NCBI GenBank assembly: GCA_041392765.1
Contig: JAWKLL010000004.1
Coordinates: 62,001 to 126,000 of the forward strand
Reading direction: 5' to 3'
DNA length: 64,000 nt
Origin: Lewinella sp041392765
GTDB taxonomy: Bacteria; Bacteroidota; Bacteroidia; Chitinophagales; Saprospiraceae
The position numbers and the translations under genes are program-made. Below the pieces are notes generated by a model. That model had not been told where the DNA came from and ran no database searches. It saw only the letters and a list, made by a program, of their open reading frames with translations. Every line of letters starts with the position of its first letter. Position 1 is the stretch's first letter. Shown one piece after another: positions 1-7,407 of this stretch.

Positions 1-72
1 AGCATGGCGCTATGGGTGGTGAGTGCTTTGTTTGTTTTTTAGAGCAAAAGTGTATCTTTACCCAAAAAGGGC

Positions 73-816
73 ATGATTCGAGTTAATCTGTGGTCTAGTC
101 CACGGAATATTTCTACTGCTTTGATGTACAGTTTTGCGCAACGGAAAGACACTACTGTTGTGGATGAGCCATTGTACGCATATTACCTCACCCATTACCA
201 ATCGGATACTATCCATCCAGGTTTCGATGACATCATCGCTTCACAATCGACAGAAGGGCAAGCGGTTATTGATAAAGTGATATTGGGTAATGACTATACC
301 ACACCCGTTGTTATTTTTAAGCAGATGACGCACCATTTGCTCAGCCTACCGTTGGATTTTTTGCATCATACCCTCAATGTGCTGCTAATCCGCAATCCCA
401 GGGAAATACTGGCATCTTACACGAAGGTTATCCAACAACCTACGCCTTATGATATAGGTATTCCACAGCAAAATGAATTATACGCTTACCTGCGCCAACA
501 CAATTTATTGACAGCTATTGTGGATGCCAACCACCTACTGCGCAATCCCGCTGCTGTCTTATCGGAGTTGTGTGGGCATCTGGGCATTCCCTTTACGGAA
601 GATATGTTGCACTGGCCTGCGGGGCCTCGGGCGGAAGATGGTGTATGGGCGCCTTATTGGTATCACAATGTGCATCAGTCCACGGGGTTTCAGCCTTGGC
701 AAGAGAAGCAAATTACCTTAGCGCCTGCCATGGAAGCTGTGGCAGAATCCTGTAGGGCTGCTTATGAGTTACTGTTGGCAGACCCGCTATGTTTACAGGG
801 AAAAAAGGCATTGTAG
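73..816 (+). CDS. Sulfotransferase-like P-loop protein
   Basis: A 247-residue soluble protein that looks like the sulfotransferase fold. Residues 7-15 (WSSPRNIST) resemble the 5'-phosphosulfate (PAPS) binding loop, and residues 105-116 (LIRNPREILASY) resemble the 3'-phosphate motif with its Arg and Ser. Standalone bacterial proteins of this size and N-terminus are often annotated as sulfotransferase family or branched-chain aminotransferase-like; the substrate cannot be read from the sequence. The start is the first ATG of the frame. The EVE-domain gene follows 17 bp downstream on the same strand, so co-transcription is likely, but a functional link is not evident. The fold is fairly sure, the activity unproven. 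Confidence 0.7.
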   Translation: MIRVNLWSSPRNISTALMYSFAQRKDTTVVDEPLYAYYLTHYQSDTIHPGFDDIIASQSTEGQAVIDKVILGNDYTTPVVIFKQMTHHLLSLPLDFLHHTLNVLLIRNPREILASYTKVIQQPTPYDIGIPQQNELYAYLRQHNLLTAIVDANHLLRNPAAVLSELCGHLGIPFTEDMLHWPAGPRAEDGVWAPYWYHNVHQSTGFQPWQEKQITLAPAMEAVAESCRAAYELLLADPLCLQGKKAL

Positions 817-833
817 TATAAATCAAAGATACC

Positions 834-1247
834 ATGAATTACTGGCTCGTAAAATCAGAACCCGATGAATTTAGCTTTGATATGCTGATGCAACAAGGCC
901 CGAGTATTTGGGATGGGGTGCGCAATTATCAGGCTCGCAACAATTTGCGCAGTATGAAGATGGGCGATCAGGTGTTGTTTTACCACAGCCGTGAAGGGTT
1001 GGAAATCGTAGGCATTGCCACCGTGGTGCAGGAATTTTTCCCCGATCCTACGGCTACTACTGGCGATTGGTCGGCGGTGAGATTGCAGGCACTGCGGTTA
1101 CTGCCGCATCCAGTGAGTTTAGCTGTCATTAAAGCCGATCCGGCACTCGCTGACTTGGGCTTGGTGCGCAACCCACGCCTGTCTGTCATGCCTATTCCAC
1201 CACCTGCTTTTGAACATATACTATCATTATCAGCAAAAGAGGGGTAG
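834..1247 (+). CDS. EVE domain-containing protein
   Basis: A 137-residue protein made of a single EVE domain (PUA-like fold, thymocyte nuclear protein 1/YTH-related). Visible signatures are the N-terminal YWLVKSEPDEFS, WDGVRNYQARNNL, and MGDQVLFYHS, then a C-terminal NPRLSVMPI segment. EVE domains bind modified bases in DNA or RNA, and in bacteria they occur beside restriction systems or as stand-alone housekeeping proteins; here the neighbours are not defence genes, so the housekeeping type is more likely. Length and both ends match the family. It sits between the sulfotransferase-like gene and the E2-like gene, both on the same strand with short gaps. Confidence 0.85.
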   Translation: MNYWLVKSEPDEFSFDMLMQQGPSIWDGVRNYQARNNLRSMKMGDQVLFYHSREGLEIVGIATVVQEFFPDPTATTGDWSAVRLQALRLLPHPVSLAVIKADPALADLGLVRNPRLSVMPIPPPAFEHILSLSAKEG

Positions 1248-1270
1248 AAACGCTCTTTATTAAAAAAGTT

Positions 1271-2065
1271 ATGGCAGACCTACTTAATTCCGATTGGCGC
1301 AAAACCGCCGCCACCATTTACGAAAAACCACGCGACTCCAAAATTATCGGCTCGGTGGAGTTTGATGTAACGGAACTCAACGCCTACATCCGCAATAAGC
1401 GGGCAGAAGGTATCAAAGTAACCCCCACCCATATTTTCACCTTGGCGACCGCCAGAGCTATTGCCACGGAGATTCCCGCTATGAATACTTTTATTCGTCG
1501 GGGTAATGTAGTAGCACATCCTTCCGTGGATGCTACGGTGAGTGTATTGCTAAAAGATGCGAAAATGGGCTCCATTCGTATCGAAAATGCCGATCAATTG
1601 ACCATTGATGAAGCCGTAGCGTTGTTTACCGACAAGGTGAAAACGGCTCGCCACCAAAGTGATGATAGCCAGCGGCTCAAATCGATGTTTGGGCGCATTC
1701 CTTGGCCTTTTCGGCAATGGCTGTACGATATTATGTTTCTGCTTAACCTGCGGTGGGGATTGCCGCTACCCGGGGTTTCCACCCACCAATTTGGTAGCTT
1801 TGTACTGTCCAATATAGGAAGTTTGGGGTTGGATATTGGTTTTCCAGCATTATTGCCAGCGGCCAATATATCTTTTGTCCTTATTCTGGGGGGGCAGCAG
1901 GAAAAACCCTGTGTCGTTGATGGGCAGATTGTACCTCGAACCTTACTAAAAGTAGGCATCGCTATGGATCATCGCTTGTTGGATGCTTCTCACGGCGGCC
2001 TGCTTTTTAAGTACCTCAAACAGGTAGTCAGAAACCCGGCTTTGTTAGAATCCGCTGCCCAATAG
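1271..2065 (+). CDS. 2-oxoacid dehydrogenase E2-type acyltransferase domain, stand-alone
   Basis: A 264-residue protein resembling only the catalytic domain of dihydrolipoamide acyltransferases (chloramphenicol acetyltransferase fold). The C-terminal IAMDHRLLDASHGG corresponds to the DHRxxDG active-site motif, with His and Asp kept and the usual Gly replaced by Ala. Upstream, TPTHIFTLATARAI and FVLSNIGSLGLD match conserved E2 blocks. There is no lipoyl domain and no peripheral-subunit binding domain, and no E1 or E3 gene nearby, so it is probably not a canonical complex subunit. A proline/aromatic-rich insert (about residues 140-170) separates the two halves. The acyl acceptor is unknown. Confidence 0.75.
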   Translation: MADLLNSDWRKTAATIYEKPRDSKIIGSVEFDVTELNAYIRNKRAEGIKVTPTHIFTLATARAIATEIPAMNTFIRRGNVVAHPSVDATVSVLLKDAKMGSIRIENADQLTIDEAVALFTDKVKTARHQSDDSQRLKSMFGRIPWPFRQWLYDIMFLLNLRWGLPLPGVSTHQFGSFVLSNIGSLGLDIGFPALLPAANISFVLILGGQQEKPCVVDGQIVPRTLLKVGIAMDHRLLDASHGGLLFKYLKQVVRNPALLESAAQ

Positions 2066-2222
2066 GAAGAAATGAATGCTTTTTTACTACTTCCATTAAT
2101 TTTATGTAAAAAAAGCTTCTCAAGCCAATACTATTACCAAGTCTTTTCCTAACTTAGGCACGGGAAAATAAAACGGTATATTTTCGCCAATTACTTAGTG
2201 CAATAACAAATACAATCCAGCA

Positions 2223-3500
2223 ATGATAAAGATAATCAGCGTCATATTGGGAGGAGGAGCAGGAACACGGTTGTTTCCCCTTACGCAAGAGCGATCTAAG
2301 CCGGCAGTACCCATAGGCGGGAAATATAGGCTTATAGACATTCCTATTTCCAATTGCCTTAATTCGGGTATCAGGCGGATGTTTGTTTTGACGCAGTACA
2401 ACAGTGCTTCGCTCAATCAGCATATTAAGAATACCTACAACTTCGACAATTTTAGCCATGCTTTTGTGGACATCCTCGCTGCGGAGCAAACGCCCTCTAG
2501 CGATAAGTGGTTTCAGGGCACAGCCGATGCCGTGCGCCAATGTATGCACCACTTGAAGAATCACGATCACGATTATGTGATGATTCTTTCTGGCGACCAG
2601 CTCTACCAGATGGATTTGGCGGCTTTTGCGCAGTTTCACCAAAGCAAAAAAGCGGATCTCACTATCGCTACCATTCCCGTCACCGACAAAGATGCGACAG
2701 GTTTTGGGATACTAAAGACCAATGAGAAGCAAATGATCGACAGTTTCATTGAGAAGCCTGCGCGTGAGTTGCTACCCGAATGGACATCGCCCTTAGAAGA
2801 GCAATACACCCGCCAAGGCAAGCATTGGATGGCTTCGATGGGGATTTATGTGTTTTCCCGCAAGGTGTTGCAAAAACTACTAGATGACAATCCCGAAGCT
2901 ATCGACTTTGGAAAAGAAATTATCCCCTATGCTATCAATAACGGGATGAAAGTGGCTGGTTTTGCCTACGATGGATACTGGGAAGATATTGGTACGATTC
3001 GTTCATTCTTTGATGCGAATATTGCACTAACGGATGCCATTCCGGCTTTCAATTTATTCGATAACGAAACTCGGATTTTTACTCGCCCGCGTATGTTGGC
3101 ACCTGCTAAGGTGTTTGGTACATTCTTCAATCAGGCTATCATTGCCGAAGGCTGTATTATTCACGCCAAGCAGGTAGATCGAGCCATCATTGGGTTGCGT
3201 TCTCGCATAGGATCAGGTACAGAAATATCCAATGCCATTGTCATGGGGAATGATTCCTACGAGACCCTCCAGGAGATGCAAGATCTCAAGGGGATTCCTC
3301 CGATGGGCATAGGTGAACACTGTTATATTCGCAATGCTATCTTGGACAAGGATTGCCGTATTGGTAATCATGTTCGCATACATGGTAGTGCGGCGTTGGG
3401 CGATGAAGAACATCCTACCCACCTTATCAAGGATGGTATTGTCGTTATCCGAAAAGGGGCGATAATTCCTGATGGCACCAAGATCGGGTTGCAGGGATAG
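2223..3500 (+). CDS. glgC: Glucose-1-phosphate adenylyltransferase (ADP-glucose pyrophosphorylase)
   Basis: Makes ADP-glucose and PPi from ATP and glucose-1-phosphate, the committed step of bacterial glycogen synthesis. The 425-residue length fits GlgC. Residues 10-16 (GGGAGTR) form the nucleotide-binding loop, followed by KPAVPIGGKYRLIDIPISNC, then GTADAVRQ and a sugar-phosphate region with FIEKP. The C-terminal 130 residues are a left-handed beta-helix with hexapeptide-like repeats (for example AIIGLRSRIGSG), which carries the allosteric site in this family. No glgA or glgB is adjacent. It ends in a strong bidirectional terminator shared with the convergent sigma factor gene. Confidence 0.95.
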   Translation: MIKIISVILGGGAGTRLFPLTQERSKPAVPIGGKYRLIDIPISNCLNSGIRRMFVLTQYNSASLNQHIKNTYNFDNFSHAFVDILAAEQTPSSDKWFQGTADAVRQCMHHLKNHDHDYVMILSGDQLYQMDLAAFAQFHQSKKADLTIATIPVTDKDATGFGILKTNEKQMIDSFIEKPARELLPEWTSPLEEQYTRQGKHWMASMGIYVFSRKVLQKLLDDNPEAIDFGKEIIPYAINNGMKVAGFAYDGYWEDIGTIRSFFDANIALTDAIPAFNLFDNETRIFTRPRMLAPAKVFGTFFNQAIIAEGCIIHAKQVDRAIIGLRSRIGSGTEISNAIVMGNDSYETLQEMQDLKGIPPMGIGEHCYIRNAILDKDCRIGNHVRIHGSAALGDEEHPTHLIKDGIVVIRKGAIIPDGTKIGLQG

Positions 3501-3510
3501 ATATCTTGAT

Positions 3511-3554
3511 TACAACAAAAAAGCCGGACTGAGAAGCCCGGCTTTTTTGTTGTA
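3511..3554. terminator. Bidirectional Rho-independent terminator between glgC and the sigma factor gene
   Basis: A near-perfect inverted repeat with arms AAAAAAGCCGG and CCGGCTTTTTT around a short loop (ACTGAGAAGC region). It gives a U-tract on both strands, so it can stop glgC from the left and the sigma gene from the right. Confidence 0.9.
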
Positions 3555-3587
3555 TAAGTACTTTTCTGAAAGCGAAGGATGTATCCC

Positions 3588-4457
3588 TTATGCCCCCAAG
3601 TAGTGTTTGAGCAATTTACTGCGATTAGCAGAGCGCAGTTTATTGATGGCTTTATCTTTGATTTGGCGCACCCGCTCGCGTGTGAGGCCAAATTTATCGC
3701 CGATGTCTTCCAATGACATGGGGTGTTCTACACCTATACCGAAGTATAGCATAATCACATCACACTGGCGCTCGGTTAGCGTGGAAAGTGAGCGTTCGAT
3801 TTCGCGGCGGAGCGACTCCCTGTATTCCAATGCTGCATCAGTATCGGGAGTGGCGGTGTTTTCCAGCACGTCTAATAGGCTGTTGTCCTCGCCTTCTACG
3901 AAAGGGGCATCCATGGATACGTGACGGGCGGCTACACCAAGCGTTGTCTCAACCTCTTCGGTGGATATTTCCAGCATTTCAGCCAATTCTTCCGGAGAAG
4001 GTTCGCGTTCGTATTCTTGCTCTAATTCCGAAAAAGCCTTGTTGATTTTATTCAACGAACCTACCTTGTTGAGGGGCAGGCGAACAATACGGGATTGCTC
4101 GGCCAATGCCTGAAGGATAGATTGACGAATCCACCAAACGGCATACGAGATGAATTTGAAACCACGCGTTTCGTCAAATCGTTGTGCAGCTTTGATAAGC
4201 CCTAGATTACCTTCATTGATAAGGTCGCTAAGAGATAGACCTTGATTTTGGTACTGTTTAGCCACGGATACCACAAAACGAAGGTTGGCTTTGGTGAGTT
4301 TTTCCAAGGCCGCTTGATCACCCTGTTTAATGCGTTTAGCCAGATCTACTTCCTCTTCTGGGGTCAGCAGATCCACTTTTCCTATCTCTTGTAGATATTT
4401 TTCAAGTGACTGGCTCTCCCGATTGGTTATCGACTTGGTGATCTTTAGTTGTCTCAT
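3588..4457 (-). CDS. rpoD: RNA polymerase primary sigma factor (sigma-70, short Bacteroidota type)
   Basis: Directs RNA polymerase to housekeeping promoters. From the ATG at 4457 the protein starts MRQLKITKSITNRES and has 289 residues, the usual size of the Bacteroidota primary sigma factor, which lacks the long region 1.1 and the non-conserved insert of E. coli RpoD. A longer upstream start in frame is possible but not expected. Region 1.2 (LEKYLQEIGKVDLLTPEEE), region 2 (LSDLINEGNLGLIKAAQRFD, then YAVWWIRQSI), region 3 (RLPLNKVGSLNKI) and the region 4.2 helix-turn-helix (LTRERVRQIKDKAI) are all visible and intact. Confidence 0.95.
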   Translation of the reverse strand: MRQLKITKSITNRESQSLEKYLQEIGKVDLLTPEEEVDLAKRIKQGDQAALEKLTKANLRFVVSVAKQYQNQGLSLSDLINEGNLGLIKAAQRFDETRGFKFISYAVWWIRQSILQALAEQSRIVRLPLNKVGSLNKINKAFSELEQEYEREPSPEELAEMLEISTEEVETTLGVAARHVSMDAPFVEGEDNSLLDVLENTATPDTDAALEYRESLRREIERSLSTLTERQCDVIMLYFGIGVEHPMSLEDIGDKFGLTRERVRQIKDKAINKLRSANRSKLLKHYLGA

Positions 4458-4859
4458 TGACGTAGCCTCAAGTTTGGAAATATGGTAAAAAATAAAAACC
4501 CGTCTTGCTATGCCACAAGCCGGATTTCGCTTTGGATTCAAATGTACTGCATACTATAACAACGGCATGGGGATGATGGTTGTAACAGTGTCGCTTTTAA
4601 AGGCATGGAAACATATTTTCAAATCCGGCCACAAAAGTACGCTTTAATGACTGAATTGTCAATACTTTCCTTGCTTTTTTATTGAACCTGATGGCGCTAT
4701 AAGCGGAGGAATTTTCGTAATAACGTCCTGATGTGCCATTATTTTATATGTTTCCGTGACAAACATTTGGAGATGTGGAGGCTTTCTCTTTTATTGTGCG
4801 GTGTATTTCGCTATTGCCGCTAACAAGCTATTTTTTGGCAATATATCAAGCCCTGACGT
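4458..4859. other. Intergenic region between divergent sigma factor and START-like genes
   Basis: About 400 bp without a convincing gene. It must carry the promoters of the sigma factor gene (leftward) and the START-like gene (rightward). Reading leftward, a TACATTTG element (-7 consensus TAnnTTTG) lies near 4540; I see no clear -33 partner. Confidence 0.5.
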
Positions 4860-5240
4860 ATGAAAAGAGTACCATATACCATAGAATTTCTTTTTCGTGC
4901 ATCACCTGCGGTGGTGTACCAGTTTTTAACGTCTCCCGCATGCCTTACCCGTTGGTTTTGCGATGAGGTAGATGTTAGCGAAGATGAGGTGACTTTTTTT
5001 TGGAGCGGCGAAGGTGAAACCGCCTATATACTTGATGATATTGAGGAAGAACTTCTGCGTTACCGATGGGAAGATGCAGATGATGATGACGAATATTTAG
5101 AATTTAAGATATACCAATCCCCCGTCACGGGAGAAACCATCATGGAAATTACCGATTTCTGTGATGAAGATGAGCTTGATGACCAACGCCAACTCTGGAT
5201 TACGCAAATAGAAGCCATGCGGAAAGGAATGGGGGGATAG
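4860..5240 (+). CDS. START-like domain protein (START_2 type)
   Basis: A 126-residue acidic protein. The N-terminal YTIEFLFRASPAVVYQFLTSP and LTRWFCDEVD are typical of the small helix-grip START/SRPBCC fold proteins found across Bacteroidota. An acidic stretch DADDDDEY follows, and the C-terminus runs LDDQRQLWITQIEAMRKGMG. These proteins have a hydrophobic cavity that may bind a lipid-like ligand, but the function in this phylum is unknown. It is transcribed away from the primary sigma factor. Length is normal and the frame is intact. Confidence 0.8.
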   Translation: MKRVPYTIEFLFRASPAVVYQFLTSPACLTRWFCDEVDVSEDEVTFFWSGEGETAYILDDIEEELLRYRWEDADDDDEYLEFKIYQSPVTGETIMEITDFCDEDELDDQRQLWITQIEAMRKGMGG

Positions 5241-5261
5241 TCGGCCCGGCACTTAATTTTG

Positions 5262-6575
5262 TCAAACTTCAGTTACTCTTAATTTGCGTTTTTTCAACTT
5301 GTAGTTGTCCAATTCACGCAATAGGAATTTCACCCTTTTGGAAGGAACGGCCACAAAGGAGCAGTCTTGTTTTAGCTCTATTAAGCCCAGTTCATCGGGT
5401 TTGAGTTGGCCTTGTTTGAAAAAAAGGCCCGCAATGTCTGCTTTAGATATTTTGTCGCGGCGGCCACCAGAGAGGAAGAGTGTTGTCCAGCCTGTAGGCG
5501 AAGGCAACTGCCCTTCCGTTAGAGAGAGCGTGGTGGGTGAGCCTATGAAATCGGGTAGCGTTTCCTGATCCCAATGTAGTACGTAGGCCGTGCCGGTGCG
5601 TTTCATCCGTGCTGTTCGGCCATTGCGATGGGTGAACTCCTCGGCTCGTGTGGGCAAGTGGTAGTGGATGATGAATTGTATCTCGGGTACATCAATACCT
5701 CTTGCGGCCAAGTCAGTAGCTAATAGTAGCTGGTAAGTACCGTTCCTAAACTGTACGAGTGCACGTTCCCTGTCAAATTGTTCCATAGCACCGTGGAAAC
5801 AGCCGTGTGGCACGCCATTTTCTGTCAAAAAAGCACTCACGCGTTCTATGGCATCCCTGAAATTGCAGAATATGAGACCCGGCTGATCTCCAATATGTTT
5901 GAGTGCCGCTAGCAGGGTAGGAAGTTTATCTTTATCGGGAGAAACAATCGCCTGAATGGCTAATCCATTTGTAGCACTGTTGTCTAAGTAGTCGATGGTT
6001 ACAGGTTGCTGCAAACCCACAAAATCAGGTATTTCCAAGCCTTTCGTAGCCGAGGTTAATACTTTGTTGGCATCAGGTGGTAGTGCCGTCAGAATCTCCG
6101 ACATAGCCTCAGTAAAGCCAATTTCTAATGATTTGTCGAACTCATCCAACACCACGAAACGGATATGCTGAGGGGAGAAAGTACGACGCTGGAAGTGGTC
6201 AGCAACTCTACCAGGCGTACCTATCAGAACGGCTGGAGGATGTCGGAGGTCTTCTTTGTCATTGGCGATGCGTCTGCCACCATAGACGGCATTTACTTTC
6301 AATCCGCTTCCCATTTCACGTGCTACCTGTTCTATCTGTAGTGCTAATTCTCTGGAGGGGGTGAGTATCAATAATTGCACGGCCTGCAACGACCTATCTA
6401 AATGCGCCAGAATCGGCAATAAGAAGGCCAGTGTTTTACCCGTACCAGTTGGCGATAAGAGCATCACCTCCGGCTGCTGCCCAATAACGGATAACGCCTC
6501 TTCCTGCATAGGGTTGAGGGAGGTAATACCCAGCTTTTCTAAAATTGCCTGTTGGTCTTTGATGGTATGTTTCAT
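5262..6575 (-). CDS. DEAD-box ATP-dependent RNA helicase, DbpA type
   Basis: An RNA helicase of 437 residues from the ATG at 6575. Motif I is SPTGTGKT (residues 41-48), motif II DEFD, motif III SAT, and motif VI HRNGRTAR, with one divergent residue in the last. The C-terminal 75 residues (GWTTLFLSGGRRDKISKADIAGLFF onward) are a DbpA-type RNA-binding domain, which in E. coli DbpA recognises hairpin 92 of 23S rRNA. A role in large-subunit assembly is therefore the best guess. It converges on the START-like gene with a 21-bp gap. A start seven codons upstream is also possible. Confidence 0.9.
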   Translation of the reverse strand: MKHTIKDQQAILEKLGITSLNPMQEEALSVIGQQPEVMLLSPTGTGKTLAFLLPILAHLDRSLQAVQLLILTPSRELALQIEQVAREMGSGLKVNAVYGGRRIANDKEDLRHPPAVLIGTPGRVADHFQRRTFSPQHIRFVVLDEFDKSLEIGFTEAMSEILTALPPDANKVLTSATKGLEIPDFVGLQQPVTIDYLDNSATNGLAIQAIVSPDKDKLPTLLAALKHIGDQPGLIFCNFRDAIERVSAFLTENGVPHGCFHGAMEQFDRERALVQFRNGTYQLLLATDLAARGIDVPEIQFIIHYHLPTRAEEFTHRNGRTARMKRTGTAYVLHWDQETLPDFIGSPTTLSLTEGQLPSPTGWTTLFLSGGRRDKISKADIAGLFFKQGQLKPDELGLIELKQDCSFVAVPSKRVKFLLRELDNYKLKKRKLRVTEV

Positions 6576-6659
6576 GATATTGGAGGTGGGGTGCAAAGGT
6601 ATGCTTTTTCTTATCCCTAATTCACGTTAATATACAACTACACCCTTTGCTAACATGAT

Positions 6660-7380
6660 TCAAGGCAACTGCTTCAAATAGGAGGCATACTGCTTGATGA
6701 ATTTCTCTACCTTAGGCTTACTAATGCGCTGTACATAAGGGTTTTCAGGATGATGAGGGTAATAATTTTGGTGATAATCTTCTGCCAAATAGAAAGTGCC
6801 TGCCGGACTTATCTCCGTAGCGATGGGGCTTTCAAATTGACCTTCCTGCGCGAGTTTAGCTTGGTATTGGGTGGCAACTTGTTGTTGGGCAGGATTTAGA
6901 TAAAAAACACCGGAGCGGTATTGCCTGCCTATGTCGGGGCCTTGTCCATCCACTTGGGTAGGGTCATGGCTAGCATAGAAGAACTCCAAGAGTAATTCAT
7001 AGCTTATAATCGCGGGGTCATAAAAATGGCGATAGCCTCTGCATAATCAGTCTTTCCTTCTCCTACCTGATAGTAACCTGTAGGTGGGGTTCTGTACCAC
7101 CAATATAACCAGAATATACGCCTTGTACGCCGTTGACACGCTGGAAAACTTCTTCCATACACCAAAAGCACCCACCAGCGAATATCGCTAATTCTTTACC
7201 CGATAACACTTCCATCAGGCCTGCCTCTTTTAAACTAGGTGTCTCAAACTGGCTGTAATCGGGGACAGGTTCCCCTTCGTAGTAAGAAGAAGCAGATTGG
7301 TTGGAAGCGGCTGGCTGGGAGTTGCTCGTGCCGCAAGCTGCCAAGAAAAGCAGGGAGGATAATATCCAATAGATTTTCAT
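6660..7380 (-). pseudogene. msrA: Peptide-methionine (S)-S-oxide reductase MsrA, lipoprotein, two frameshifts
   Basis: Reduces methionine-S-sulfoxide in proteins. The N-terminal piece (7380 down to 7063) begins with a lipoprotein signal (LLFLAACG, lipid Cys16) and contains the catalytic FAGGCFWCMEEVFQ (Cys71, Cys74). The C-terminal piece (from 6989 down) holds ASHDPTQ, DIGRQYRSGVFY and the end of the domain. Between them the bases still encode the expected YYQVGEGKTDYAEAIAIF and FYDPAIISYELLLEFF, but in two different frames. So at least two single-base indels, near 7070 and 7023, break the gene. All conserved residues are still encoded, which favours recent damage or sequencing error. Confidence 0.85.
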
Positions 7381-7407
7381 GATTTTATTTTTTTACCAGC
7401 TATTTGG

